A DNA stretch of 64,000 bases from Chondrocystis sp. NIES-4102 (GCA_002368355.1 AP018281.1:2046001-2110000), one strand, 5' to 3'; positions 28,359 to 38,321 are shown, numbered from the stretch's first letter. A program made the numbers and translations. Notes: generated by a model not told the origin, from the sequence alone.

Positions 28359-29327
28359 TCACTCAGGATCAATCGCCGAGGATAATTGTTGCAATGCCAA
28401 TTTAGCTGTCTGTTGGACTTGTTGATCGCTATCTGCCGTCATCTGAGAAAGTCGTTTAGCGATCGGCAAAATAGATTGATAAATAGTAGCTGCATCTTGA
28501 ATAGCATTTTTTTTAACTGCCGAATTTTCCGCATCTAAAGAAATAACTAAAGCCAGATTGATTGATTCTAAACCTCGTTGAGCAATTTTAGTAATGGCAT
28601 CCAAAATTAAATTTTGCTCCGAGGCATCTGCATTTAATAATATTAATATTAAAGGTTCTATGGCTCTAAAGTCACCTGTTTGAGAGAGTTTACCAATAGC
28701 TTTGTGTTTAAGGTGGCGATCGCTTGATTGTAAGTCTTTTATTAGTTCAAAAACTATATCTATTTCTGCTGTGTTGATTGCTTGACTTTCTCTTTCTAAT
28801 TGCTTTAGTGCAGAAGTTTGAGTTTCATTCTCTATTATATTTGGTACTTGTATTTCATGAGGTCCAATTATGATATCTGATTCGGTATCCCCAAGTTTAA
28901 TTATTGGCAATGGATTAGAAATAGGGGAATCTTGATTAGGATTTTTCTCAGATTTTGTGGCAATTTTTTTATTAGCTTGTTCGGGTTTATTTTTATTTTT
29001 TTCTGGTAGAAATAATATCCACAACATTAATAAAAGTAAGCAAGAAGTTACTCCCATTCCTATAATTGCCAGTTGTCTATTTATTACTCCTGTTTGTGCT
29101 GATACTTGCTGAGTATTTTCACTTTCTTCTGTAGAATTACTAACTAAAATTTCCTGCTCTAAAAGCTGCTGATTAATATGGTTTTTCTGATGCTGCTTTA
29201 CTAAAGATGAACTTGAAAAACCTATTATTTTATTAACTTCTCTTTCTGTTGCCCAACTATTAGAAGGGATGGTTAAATTGGATAAGGCAGCACAAGTAAA
29301 AATAACAACAGGAAGTTTAAAAATCAT
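28359..29327 (-). CDS. HEAT-repeat protein with signal anchor
   Basis: A 322-residue protein. An N-terminal signal-like segment (about 1-26) precedes a glutamine/asparagine-rich linker; a transmembrane helix lies at about 83-107 (QLAIIGMGVTSCLLLLMLWILFL). A cytosolic linker rich in K, N and P follows, and HEAT-like repeats occupy about 185-315 (DIVFELIKDLQSSDRHLKHKAIGKLSQTGDFRAIEPLILILL...). Such repeats bind proteins. It is probably a membrane-bound scaffold; the partner is unknown. Confidence 0.75.
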   Translation of the reverse strand: MIFKLPVVIFTCAALSNLTIPSNSWATEREVNKIIGFSSSSLVKQHQKNHINQQLLEQEILVSNSTEESENTQQVSAQTGVINRQLAIIGMGVTSCLLLLMLWILFLPEKNKNKPEQANKKIATKSEKNPNQDSPISNPLPIIKLGDTESDIIIGPHEIQVPNIIENETQTSALKQLERESQAINTAEIDIVFELIKDLQSSDRHLKHKAIGKLSQTGDFRAIEPLILILLNADASEQNLILDAITKIAQRGLESINLALVISLDAENSAVKKNAIQDAATIYQSILPIAKRLSQMTADSDQQVQQTAKLALQQLSSAIDPE

Positions 29328-29639
29328 ATATATTGCAGTTATAAATTATAATATTTATTGTGATTAAATAATCAAATTAAAGATCAATAAACCGCTCAAT
29401 TAATAATTCTACTAATCAAAAAAAGATTTCAGCAGCATCAATTAAGAACAATTACTCACCAAGATAAGATGTAAATTCTGATCTCAATTCAAAATTAATC
29501 AGAACTAAAATAATCTAACGAAAAAACACTTCAGTAATTGCGCTAACATAATTACAATTTCTATCTGTATCCTAATCAAGGAACAGTAACCCTTTTTTTC
29601 AGTTTCACATAACAGCAAAACAAAGAAAATAACGTACTT
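29328..29639. other. Divergent promoter region of the HEAT gene and hslO
   Basis: 312 nt of AT-rich sequence between two divergent genes. It contains a T run (29592-29599) but no hairpin, repeat or RNA gene that I can recognise. Confidence 0.4.
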
Positions 29640-30533
29640 ATGACAGATCAACTAATTAGAGCTATGGCTGCTGATGGTGGTATCAGAGCGGTGGGCGTAA
29701 TTACTACAAATTTAACAGAAGAAGCTAGATACAGACATAAGTTATCCTACGTAGCTACTGCTGCATTAGGTAGAGCTATGGCATCGGGACTTTTATTAGC
29801 CTCTGGGATGAAAAAGGATGATTCGAGGGTAAATATTCATGTCAAAGGAGATGGCCCTCTAGGGGCAATTTTAGCCGACGCAGGACTTGATGGTACTGTT
29901 AGAGGGTATGTTCAAAATCCGCAAGTTGAACTTCCACCCAACGACTTAGGTAAATTAGATGTCGGTCGAGCAGTTGGTCATAATGGGTATTTACACGTAG
30001 TGAGGGATTTGGGATACGGACAACCCTATTCTAGTACCGTTAATCTCGTCTCAGGTGAAGTGGGAGAGGATGTAGCTAATTATTTAGTATCCTCAGAACA
30101 AACGCCATCTGCTCTATTAGTTGGGGTATTTGTGGGAGCAGAAGGAGTAACAGCAGCAGGAGGAATTCTGTTACAAATTATGCCCAAAGCAGCAAGAGAT
30201 GAAGCATTAATAGCTTTGTTGGAGTCTCGCATTTCACAATTATCTGGATTTACCCCTTTATTATTAGCGGGTAAAAACTTAAGAGAAATTATGGAACAAC
30301 TATTAGGGGATTTAGACCTATTTATTTTCCCAGAATCTCAACCCGTAAGTTTCCAATGTGGCTGTTCTTTTGAGAGGGTTTTAGGTGCGCTTAAAATGCT
30401 AGGTGTAGCGGAATTACAAGATATGATTGAGGAAGATGAGGGAGCAGAGGCTATCTGTCAATTTTGTGGTGAAGTATATCAAGCAAACGAGACTCAATTA
30501 ACACAATTAATTGCTGAACTTCAGGCGCAGTAA
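29640..30533 (+). CDS. hslO: Redox-regulated chaperone Hsp33
   Basis: A holdase activated by oxidative unfolding. Its 297 residues carry the N-terminal MTDQLIRAMAADGGIRAVGV and the HVKGDGPLGAILADA block, while the C-terminal zinc switch shows CGCSFERVLGAL (about 237-248) and CQFCGE (about 272-277), i.e. the CxC and CxxC pairs. The length is normal. Oxidants release zinc, form disulfides and switch on chaperone activity. It stands alone between divergent and same-strand neighbours. Confidence 0.97.
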   Translation: MTDQLIRAMAADGGIRAVGVITTNLTEEARYRHKLSYVATAALGRAMASGLLLASGMKKDDSRVNIHVKGDGPLGAILADAGLDGTVRGYVQNPQVELPPNDLGKLDVGRAVGHNGYLHVVRDLGYGQPYSSTVNLVSGEVGEDVANYLVSSEQTPSALLVGVFVGAEGVTAAGGILLQIMPKAARDEALIALLESRISQLSGFTPLLLAGKNLREIMEQLLGDLDLFIFPESQPVSFQCGCSFERVLGALKMLGVAELQDMIEEDEGAEAICQFCGEVYQANETQLTQLIAELQAQ

Positions 30534-30736
30534 GCTAAATCAATAGTAAAATCACTGACGGTAAAATGTAGCTATCTTTAAGATTTTCATTTAAATATAA
30601 AATCTCATCAATTCTTCATTTTTTTGACGTAACTGTAATCTTTACTCTCTAAAATCAAGTGATAAGATGGGATACGATTTAACCATTAACGTGGAAAAAT
30701 TAAAGAGATAATTACTGGCATGATATCAGGTAATTT

Positions 30737-32785
30737 ATGGCGATAAATCAACAACCACCCAATTCAGACTCAGAGGCAAAAGGAAATGAATCTGACGCTA
30801 AAATTAATGATGTGAAGCCATATTCATCTCTACCACATTCCCAGATTACTCCCAATTCAGATTTACACGAAAATCTTTTAATACCCGTGAGTCCTCAAAT
30901 TTCTTCTATTAGTAATCCTTCTAAGCCAACAGAACTTGCTTCAGTTAATCAGCCAAGACCTTGGTGGAAAAGGTGGCAAATCTGGGGACTTATTTTAGTT
31001 TTATGCTCTGGGGGAGTAGGTTATGGAGCAACCTCCATGCTCTTAAAGTTACCGAAAACTCAGAGTTGTTCTAAGGTATTTTGGCCAATTGCTTCTGCTT
31101 CTATGCGTCTTTATTGCGCTCAGACTGCTGCTGAAAAGAATGATGTTGAGGGTTTACTTGCAGCTATTAATTTATTGGCAGTTTTACCCGATAACCACCC
31201 TTTAAGTTCCGAGATTAATCGTAATATTGATCGCTGGGCAACTTCAATTCTAGAAATTGGCGAATCTGAGTTTCAAGCAGGAAAATTAGAGAGTGCGATC
31301 GCTACAGCCAAGAAAATTCCCGCAGGGGTTTCTGCCCAAAAGTTGGTTAAGGAAAAAATTAGTAATTGGCAGTCGGTCTGGTCTGAGGCAGAGGATATTT
31401 ATCGCGAAGTAGAAGATAAACTACGTCAAGCTGATTGGAATGGGGCTTTTAATTGGGCAGGGCGTTTAACTGAAAGTTCTAATAGGTATTGGGCAACTAT
31501 TAAATACGAAGAGAGTATTGATAATATTAATATTGCTCAAGAAGAAAATGCCAGCCTCACTAAAGCCCAAACTCAAATTGATAATGGCAAAATTGATGAC
31601 CTGCTTTTAGCAATTGATAAGGCAGATGATATACTACCGAAGAGCTACACTTATGAGCAGGCGCAAAAAGTAATTGCTCAGGCGAGGGAAAAACTATTAG
31701 TCATTATTGAACAGTTAATTGATACTCAAGATTGGCGTGAGTTGTTGCGAGTTAGTAATCGTATTCCCGATAGCTTAAAATTGCAGAATCGGGTTGAAGA
31801 TTGGCAGATTTTAGCCAATGCAGGTTCTAGCGCGCAATTAGATACAGTATTCGGTATGGAAGAAGCCATTGAAGAAGCTAAAAAGCTCAAGAAAAATAGT
31901 AAATATTATCCACTTACCCAAAGGTTAATTGGTCGTTGGCAATTAGAAATTGAAGATGTACGCCATTTGTCGAAGGCGAGGGAATTGGCAGAGGTGGGGA
32001 CAGTCGCAGGTTTAAATAGTGCGATCGCTGAGGCTCGATTAATACCTAGTGCTAATCCTCGTTATAGTGATGCTCAACAAGAAATATATGGTTGGCGTAG
32101 AGAAATTCAAACCATTGAAGATCAACCCGTTTTAGAGCGTGCTAAGGAATTATCCTATAGCAATAATGTTAGTGCTTGGCAAAGAGCGATCGCTGAGGCG
32201 AGTTTGATTACTAGTAGCAGTCCTTTATACGGTGAAGCCCAGGGGTATATAAATACTTGGCGGGCAAATATTCAAAGGATAGAAGATCAACCCATTCTCA
32301 ACGAGGCTGATTCTTTAGCCAATGTAGAGCAATATTCCGCAGCTATTAGTACTGCTAGTAAAATAAGCTCAGGTAGAGCGTTATATTCAGATGCTCAAAA
32401 TAGAATTGCCCGTTGGCAAGCAGAGATAGACGGGGAAAGATATCTACGCCAAGCTAGGGATATAGCCAGCCAAGGTACACCAGAAGCCCTAGCAAGAGCT
32501 ATTAGAGTGGCAAGACAAGCCCCTAGTAGTAGTTCTGCTCGTTCCCAGGTAGTAGGAGATGTTAATTATTGGGCAGAACAAATCTTATTTTTAGCTAGAG
32601 ATGCTGCCAATAATTCCTTGGAGACTGCGATCGCTATTGCAGGACAAGTTCCTTCAGGTACAACTAGCTTCAGTACTGCTCAAGAAGAAATCAAAATTTG
32701 GAAAATTGAATTATATCCTGAGCCTGAAGTTATTGAGCCTACCTTTAAATTAGAAAAGCAGAAAAAAGAACGAGATCGTAATTAA
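30737..32785 (+). CDS. Large cyanobacterial membrane protein with helical repeats
   Basis: A 682-residue protein. The N-terminal ~75 residues are polar and low-complexity (QQPPNSDSEAK...), followed by one transmembrane helix at about 80-103 (WQIWGLILVLCSGGVGYGATSML). The rest is a tandem series of ~70-residue helical units, each ending in a tryptophan motif such as AQQEIYGWRREIQTIEDQPVL, AQGYINTWRANIQRIEDQPIL or AQNRIARWQAEIDGERYL, and carrying A-A-x-A-I-A type helices. It looks like a periplasmic or lumenal solenoid. It is conserved in cyanobacteria but I know no function; a link to chromosome segregation is sometimes annotated but not supported here. Confidence 0.75.
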   Translation: MAINQQPPNSDSEAKGNESDAKINDVKPYSSLPHSQITPNSDLHENLLIPVSPQISSISNPSKPTELASVNQPRPWWKRWQIWGLILVLCSGGVGYGATSMLLKLPKTQSCSKVFWPIASASMRLYCAQTAAEKNDVEGLLAAINLLAVLPDNHPLSSEINRNIDRWATSILEIGESEFQAGKLESAIATAKKIPAGVSAQKLVKEKISNWQSVWSEAEDIYREVEDKLRQADWNGAFNWAGRLTESSNRYWATIKYEESIDNINIAQEENASLTKAQTQIDNGKIDDLLLAIDKADDILPKSYTYEQAQKVIAQAREKLLVIIEQLIDTQDWRELLRVSNRIPDSLKLQNRVEDWQILANAGSSAQLDTVFGMEEAIEEAKKLKKNSKYYPLTQRLIGRWQLEIEDVRHLSKARELAEVGTVAGLNSAIAEARLIPSANPRYSDAQQEIYGWRREIQTIEDQPVLERAKELSYSNNVSAWQRAIAEASLITSSSPLYGEAQGYINTWRANIQRIEDQPILNEADSLANVEQYSAAISTASKISSGRALYSDAQNRIARWQAEIDGERYLRQARDIASQGTPEALARAIRVARQAPSSSSARSQVVGDVNYWAEQILFLARDAANNSLETAIAIAGQVPSGTTSFSTAQEEIKIWKIELYPEPEVIEPTFKLEKQKKERDRN

Positions 32786-32787
32786 AA

Positions 32788-33747
32788 CTACCAATCCCAC
32801 ATAACAGGATTATCATCAAGATGATCGGTTACTTGTCTGCCAATACGATCAATTTCTTGCAGTTGGTCAACTGTTAGACTAACGTTACCTGCATGAGCAT
32901 TATCTACTGCTTGTTGCTCATTTCTTGCTCCTGCGATCGCATTTGTTTGTGGTTGAGCAATTAACCAAGCTAAAGCCAGTTGAGCCAAGGTACAATTATG
33001 ACTTTTGGCAATAGGTTCTAGCTCTTCTAAAGCCTGGTGGGCGCGTTTAAAGTTATCCCCTTGAAACAAAACGTTAGCAACACGATGATCACCCTCAGCA
33101 AATTGATGATCTAAAGCAAATTTTCCTGTTAAGAGTCCTTGCGCCATCGGTGAATATGCCAAAACCGAAATATTATTTTCAATACAGTAGGGTACGGCAT
33201 CCTCTTCTATTTTGCGCCAAAATAAGGAATAAGGCGGTTGTAAACTATCAATTCTGCCATATTCTGCTGCTTGGGCTAATTGAGCGCGGGAAAAGTTAGA
33301 AACCCCAATGGCTCTGATTTTACCATCTGCTTTTAACTTGTTTAAAGCCTTCATCGTCTCTTCAATAGGTACTATTTCACTATTAAAAGATCCACTGGGC
33401 CAATGAATCTGATAAAGATCTATATAATCGGTATTAAGATTTTTTAGGGATGTTTCACAGGCAGTAATTACTTGATCATATTTGAGATGATTAGCAAATA
33501 CCTTCGAGGCATATACCAGGCGATCGCGTTTTGAGGATACGGCTTGAGCAATAACTTGTTCTGAATGTCCTTCACCATAAATCTCTGCGGTGTCGATGGT
33601 GGTTATTCCCGCCTCCACAGCAGCACGAATTGCTTTAATACTCTCCTCGTCATCAATTCCCGTCCACATTCTTTTCCCTGCTTGCCAAGTCCCCATTAAA
33701 ATCGGGGTAATCTGAATATCGGATGTTCCTAAGGTTCTGGTTTGCAT
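32788..33747 (-). CDS. Aldo/keto reductase
   Basis: A 319-residue NADPH-dependent TIM-barrel reductase. The catalytic tetrad region is visible: TTIDTAEIYGEGHSEQVIAQA (Asp and Tyr, about 49-69), VYASKVF (Lys) and YIDLYQIHWPSG (His, about 107-118), and later VSNFSRAQL and AGARNEQQAVDNA. It converges with the preceding gene by 2 nt and is 8 nt downstream of glutaredoxin on the same strand, suggesting co-transcription with grxC. Confidence 0.93.
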   Translation of the reverse strand: MQTRTLGTSDIQITPILMGTWQAGKRMWTGIDDEESIKAIRAAVEAGITTIDTAEIYGEGHSEQVIAQAVSSKRDRLVYASKVFANHLKYDQVITACETSLKNLNTDYIDLYQIHWPSGSFNSEIVPIEETMKALNKLKADGKIRAIGVSNFSRAQLAQAAEYGRIDSLQPPYSLFWRKIEEDAVPYCIENNISVLAYSPMAQGLLTGKFALDHQFAEGDHRVANVLFQGDNFKRAHQALEELEPIAKSHNCTLAQLALAWLIAQPQTNAIAGARNEQQAVDNAHAGNVSLTVDQLQEIDRIGRQVTDHLDDNPVMWDW

Positions 33748-33755
33748 TATTTTTA

Positions 33756-34076
33756 TTATTTAAGAATATATCCATCAGTTAGTAATGAGTCTAACTGTTT
33801 GCGAGCATCTAATTCATAAAGATCATCGCACCCACCTATATGTTGATCATTAACAAAAATCTGTGGTACAGTCCTTTTCCCATTAGCACGCTTTGCCATT
33901 TTTTCCCTTGCAAGCTCATCACCATCGATTTTATATTCAGTGAAGTTTACACTTTTCCACCACAAGAGTAATTTGGCACGAATGCAAAATGGACAAGTAG
34001 CCCAAGTATATATTTCTACCTTAGCTTTTAGTTTTTCTGGGTGACGATTTAACAGAGAATTGAAAAAATTGAGCAT
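33756..34076 (-). CDS. grxC: Glutaredoxin 3 (GrxC type)
   Basis: A 106-residue thioltransferase with the dithiol active site CPFC (about 28-31, TWATCPFCIRAKLLLW), the cis-proline TVPQIFVNDQHIGGCDDLYEL (about 69-89) and the GG-D glutathione-binding motif. It reduces protein-glutathione mixed disulfides. The first ~18 residues (MLNFFNSLLNRHPEKLKA) extend beyond E. coli GrxC and are seen in cyanobacteria. It is tightly followed by the aldo/keto reductase. Confidence 0.93.
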   Translation of the reverse strand: MLNFFNSLLNRHPEKLKAKVEIYTWATCPFCIRAKLLLWWKSVNFTEYKIDGDELAREKMAKRANGKRTVPQIFVNDQHIGGCDDLYELDARKQLDSLLTDGYILK

Positions 34077-34125
34077 GGTTTTATTTTCTATAGCAGTACG
34101 AGATAACTCACGGGATATTTTTTAG

Positions 34126-34432
34126 ATTTTAGCTTTTTATTATTAGCTATTAGCTGTGAGCTTCTTAGCTGTTAGCTTCTAATCTACTAACTACTTCCTG
34201 ACTCCCCTCTCCTGTCTCCTGTCTCCTAACCACCTACTACCTACTACCTACTACCTGTCTTCCCCTCTCCTGTCTTCCCCTCTCCTGTCTCCTGTCTCCT
34301 AACCACCTACTACCTACTATCGTCACGTTCGCGCTTTGGTCGCCTCAAGAGCGTGCGTGACGACGCTTTCCGCGCCTACTACCCACTACCTACTACCTAC
34401 TACCTACTACCTGTCTCCTGACTATGTGACAA
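34126..34432. repeat. TTAGCT units plus CTACCTA/TCCTGTCTCC tandem-repeat tract with embedded hairpin element
   Basis: Order on the plus strand: TTAGCTATTAGC units (about 34127-34175), then CTGACTCCCCTCTCCTG, TCCTGTCTCC and CTACCTACTACC units. These are interrupted at 34319-34377 by copy B of the hairpin element, and resume to about 34432. The tract fills the spacer between grxC and the second GTPase. Confidence 0.87.
34319..34377 (-). repeat. ~57-nt hairpin element, copy B (inverted)
   Basis: The reverse complement of copy A, sharing GCGCGGAAAGCGTCGTCACG, the CTCTTGAGGCGACC core and ACGTGACGATAG, but with AAAGCGCG where copy A has TCAAGAG. The difference destroys copy A's inner arms while the outer CGTCACG/CGTGACG arms remain. 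Both copies sit at the same kind of position inside a TAGTAGG array. Confidence 0.8.
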
Positions 34433-34439
34433 ATATAGT

Positions 34440-35807
34440 TTACAGTTGCAATAGGTCTTGTCGTAAACGAGAAATAATGGTGTTTGGTTCAACTTGGGCT
34501 AAAATCTCTTGAATTAAGGTAGAAGATCCCATTTCGCCCCAGGTACAACCTTGTTCTAAGTATATCTGAGCGACCCTACCGATAACATAAGTGCCGTAGC
34601 CTGCGATCGCCCCTTGTAAACTAGCAGTACCAAGATAAGCGGTTAATGCCCCTGTACTTTCAAACCCATTAGTCAAAATTGCGCCACTTTTACCCACACC
34701 CAAGATCAAACTACTACCAATTTCCCCCAATAATAGACCGCCAGAACTTGCCAAAATACGCCGTAAAAGGTTGGTCGCTTCATAGGTGGTAATAGGTAAG
34801 CCGTATAACTTAGATAGAGAGCGAATTAGGGCTAAATCTGCCACCAAACCAGTAATTAGATCTAAAACAATAATTGGATTTATAGCTACAGCGATCGCTT
34901 TATAACGAGCATACTGATTAATAATTTTTTCGGCTTCCGCCTGACGTAGATCTACGGTTTTGCGAGCAATATTGACTTGGGCATTTCTAGCTTGTACCAA
35001 AGCATTTAAAGCCAATAAAGATTTTCCTTCTTGTTGCAGAATTTTTTTTATGGCAATTTGTAAATCTAGGATATCTGGTTCAGGATTTTCCCATATTTGC
35101 TCAACAGTGCCATCTAAAGCTTCGATCCTCACTTGAATAGGCTGAGGTTTAGCAGCTACCATGACGATTTCATGGGGGGTAATAATTTCATCGAGGTTTA
35201 CTATACTGTAGGTTGCATTTAACTTTTGTAGCTGTCGATAGATTTGTTGACGATCCTGTTGTGGATATAAATCTACTTTATTGAAAACCAACATCAAAGG
35301 CTTTTTAGTACTTCTTAAATCACATAAAGCTTGATACTCCGTGCGGGTAATATCTCCCGACACCACAAATAAAATTAGATCGGATTTTTTGGCGATTTCC
35401 CTAGCCATAACTGCGCGCTCTTCTCCACCCACTTCCTCTAACCCAGGTGTATCAATAAGTTCAACCGTGAGTCCTCGCTCTGGTAGTGGATTCCAACGTA
35501 AAATTGTTAACGATTGAGTTACACCATGTAACGCTCCTGTAGCTACCACCTCTTCACCCAAAAGGGCATTAATTAGGGAAGATTTGCCACAACTAACTAA
35601 GCCAAAGGTGCTAATGCGAATAGTTTGGCTATCTAACTTATCGAGGGCAGTTTGTAGAGACTGTAAATCTTGCCTGACAGCTTGTTGTAACTGTTGGCTG
35701 GGTGGGGAATTACCATGACGACGAAAACCAGAATACCAAGAAATAGCTTGTTGTAGACTAGCACGAGCTTGATTAAAATGGGTTTCCTGTTTTGAATTCT
35801 TACTCAC
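34440..35807 (-). CDS. Membrane-associated GTPase (Era/dynamin-like, DUF697), copy 2
   Basis: A 455-residue paralogue of the protein at 25528-26961. G1 is GLVSCGKSSLINALLG (about 68-83), G3 is DTPGLEEVGGEE (about 118-129) and G4 is NKVD (about 172-175). Hydrophobic DUF697 helices lie at 305-430. The GTPase loops are fully conserved. The start is GTG at 35807, with a good family N-terminus. It is 54 nt downstream of the 7TM-HD gene on the same strand and may be co-transcribed with it. Confidence 0.9.
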   Translation of the reverse strand: MSKNSKQETHFNQARASLQQAISWYSGFRRHGNSPPSQQLQQAVRQDLQSLQTALDKLDSQTIRISTFGLVSCGKSSLINALLGEEVVATGALHGVTQSLTILRWNPLPERGLTVELIDTPGLEEVGGEERAVMAREIAKKSDLILFVVSGDITRTEYQALCDLRSTKKPLMLVFNKVDLYPQQDRQQIYRQLQKLNATYSIVNLDEIITPHEIVMVAAKPQPIQVRIEALDGTVEQIWENPEPDILDLQIAIKKILQQEGKSLLALNALVQARNAQVNIARKTVDLRQAEAEKIINQYARYKAIAVAINPIIVLDLITGLVADLALIRSLSKLYGLPITTYEATNLLRRILASSGGLLLGEIGSSLILGVGKSGAILTNGFESTGALTAYLGTASLQGAIAGYGTYVIGRVAQIYLEQGCTWGEMGSSTLIQEILAQVEPNTIISRLRQDLLQL

Positions 35808-35861
35808 AGCAATTTTTATATTTAACTGTCTTTAACTATTTTATCTAACCGATTGTCCTAG

Positions 35862-38321
35862 TTAATCTTGCCGAGGATTAGGTTTAATTTCTAAAGCAGC
35901 CTTGGGGTAGATAATACGCTTATGATTAAACTGTTGCCAAACTCGTACAAAGATCTCGGCAATAATCGGTAATTCATCATAGCTTATACCGCTATCACTT
36001 AATTGACCATCATGCCAACGAGATTTAAAAATCTTTTGAATAGTAGTGATCGCTTGTTTATGGGTGACATCTTTGAGCGATCGCAAGGCTGCCTCACTGC
36101 CATCTGCCAACATTAATATTCCAGACTCTCGCGACTGGGGAATGGGGCCGACATAGCGAAAATCTGACTCTAAAACGGTTTTACCTTCTAATTGGGCTTG
36201 TTGTTGTGCCTGATGATAAAAATAAGCAATTAATAAAGTCCCTTGATGTTCGGGAATAAAATCACGAATTGCTTTGGGTAAACGATATTTACGTGCCATT
36301 ACTAACCCTTCGCTGACGTGTTTTTTAATAATTTCGGCACTGATCCAAGGATCATTGATGCGATCGTGTTTATTAACACCACCCATTTGATTTTCTATAA
36401 AGCTTAGGGGGTCGTGCATCTTTCCTATATCATGATACAAAGTTCCCGCCCTCACAAGCTCTACATTACAATTTAATTCACGGGCAGCAGTTTCAGCTAG
36501 AGAAGCCACAAACATCGTATGTTGAAATGTTCCTGGTGTTTCGGTAGCCAGTCGTTTTAATAGGGGTAAATTAGGATTAGATAATTCAGCTAAACGAATA
36601 GGGGTAATTAAATCAAAAAAGCGTTCTAGATAGGGAGAAATCCCAATAGCAATCACACTCCAAACAACGCCAAATAAACCGCAATTTAAAGCATCGGGTA
36701 AAATAGCCGACCAAATAGTGGTAGGACTGGCACTAACCATCAAATTACTACTTAAATACACCAATAATTGCGCCAAACCCACCATAATCCCTAATTTTGC
36801 CATAGCTTCGCGCGATCGCAATTTACCCGCAAAACCTGCTGCAATTAATCCGCCAACACAAGCAGCAAATAAATAAGCTGAATTTAAGGGCTGAGTACTA
36901 AAGATTACTAGTGCTGTAACTAACAATACTTCGCAAACCCCTAAAACAGGGCTATAAAAACTGCTTACCAGTAAACCGATAGCTGGCAAACTACTATGGG
37001 GAATTTCAAAAACACTCAATAATGGTGCAGTTAAACTCAATAAACACAATAAAAGATAGTCACGATGGCGTAAATGAGTATGAATTTGTCTTTGAATTAA
37101 TAAAAACAAGCCAATGATTGCACAAACAAAAGTGGCAGATAGTCTTAATCCTGACCAATTAAAAGCCCTTTGACTCAGTTTAAACCCATCTAATAAGACA
37201 AAATCCGCCTGGCTAATTCTTGCTCCTTTTTCAACAATTACTTCACCCTGATTAATTTCAACTATCACCGAATTAATAGCCATAGCAGCCTTTTCAGCAA
37301 TATTTCTGGTTGCATCTCGGTCTACTTCTAAATTAGGCTTTAAAATTTCTAGTAACAGATTGCAGGCAAAACTTGCAGTGGTTGTGGGTATATCTGGACT
37401 TATCTGGGCTATAACTGCTTGTTCTAAAACATTGGAAGGGATACCTTCAGCAATTCCTTGGGCTAGAATTCGATTCACCGCAACAGACATGGTGCTTTTG
37501 GTAGTTTGCCAATCTTTTTCGGTTAAATCTAACAGCAGCATCATTTCTTGCTCATTAAAATGGGTAGCTTTTTTTCTCGGTAGTTTCCGCAAAGCCTGAG
37601 CATAACGATGTCGAGTTAGGGTAATCTGGGCAATTAGAGTATTAAAATCCGACGCAGAAGTAAGTGCGCGATAAGCTTTTAACTCAGTAGCCACCCTCTG
37701 TAATTGCACATTAAAATTGGGGCTGTTTTCTAAGGCTAAGTTTTTCTCTCTATAATTTTCGTCAACTGAAGCTAAAATTGCTTGAAATTCAGATTCGGGG
37801 CATAATCGAATGTATTTTTGGCTAGATATTGATAGGGCTTGAGGATCGAAAAAAGGAAAAGGTTCAGTTAAATTTCTTAAACGATCAATACTTTCTAAAT
37901 AGAGATCAAGATTATCAGTAATTTCCTGCGTCAGACTTTCATTGCGTTTAAGTATGGGAATAATTCCCGTTTGAACTTCTTGACGTTTTTCTAAAGTAGT
38001 TTTAGTATCTTCAAATTGTGCAGTATGAGGAGCTTTGATGGTTACAGGAGCAATTTTGCCCACGGTTAATTGCGGTTGATTGTAAAAGCGATACCCAACG
38101 ACGCTAGTTAAAGAAATTATGCTAAAAATTAAAACAAATAAGCAATTTCGCAGTTTTATAGCATTTTTTTTGGGTCTATACCTACTCAAACTCAATTTAT
38201 CAATAAATAGGCTTGATATTAGCCGTCTAAAGTCTAGACTCCACAGCCAGCTACTGTAATGTTGATACTTTCTTCGCCATCCCTCAAATTTGTGAATTAA
38301 TGAATGCCAGCTTTTCATCAT
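35862..38321 (-). CDS. pgpH: 7TM-HD phosphodiesterase (PgpH type)
   Basis: An 819-residue protein with an N-terminal membrane helix (about 57-80), a large extracytoplasmic 7TMR-HDED domain (about 90-370), a block of seven transmembrane helices (about 385-590) and a cytosolic HD domain (about 600-790). The HD motif is intact: HTMFVASLAETAARELN and LYHDIGKMHDP (about 634-644), then IPEHQGTLL. The PgpH family hydrolyses c-di-AMP, and the cyanobacterial homologue is thought to do likewise; c-di-AMP controls potassium and osmotic balance. Start: the double ATG at 38321/38318 leaves one codon uncertain. Confidence 0.9.
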   Translation of the reverse strand: MMKSWHSLIHKFEGWRRKYQHYSSWLWSLDFRRLISSLFIDKLSLSRYRPKKNAIKLRNCLFVLIFSIISLTSVVGYRFYNQPQLTVGKIAPVTIKAPHTAQFEDTKTTLEKRQEVQTGIIPILKRNESLTQEITDNLDLYLESIDRLRNLTEPFPFFDPQALSISSQKYIRLCPESEFQAILASVDENYREKNLALENSPNFNVQLQRVATELKAYRALTSASDFNTLIAQITLTRHRYAQALRKLPRKKATHFNEQEMMLLLDLTEKDWQTTKSTMSVAVNRILAQGIAEGIPSNVLEQAVIAQISPDIPTTTASFACNLLLEILKPNLEVDRDATRNIAEKAAMAINSVIVEINQGEVIVEKGARISQADFVLLDGFKLSQRAFNWSGLRLSATFVCAIIGLFLLIQRQIHTHLRHRDYLLLCLLSLTAPLLSVFEIPHSSLPAIGLLVSSFYSPVLGVCEVLLVTALVIFSTQPLNSAYLFAACVGGLIAAGFAGKLRSREAMAKLGIMVGLAQLLVYLSSNLMVSASPTTIWSAILPDALNCGLFGVVWSVIAIGISPYLERFFDLITPIRLAELSNPNLPLLKRLATETPGTFQHTMFVASLAETAARELNCNVELVRAGTLYHDIGKMHDPLSFIENQMGGVNKHDRINDPWISAEIIKKHVSEGLVMARKYRLPKAIRDFIPEHQGTLLIAYFYHQAQQQAQLEGKTVLESDFRYVGPIPQSRESGILMLADGSEAALRSLKDVTHKQAITTIQKIFKSRWHDGQLSDSGISYDELPIIAEIFVRVWQQFNHKRIIYPKAALEIKPNPRQD

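Noticed and set aside
25134-34432. Tandem tracts as CRISPR arrays
   Set aside because: Units are 7-10 nt with no uniform unique spacers and no cas genes nearby.
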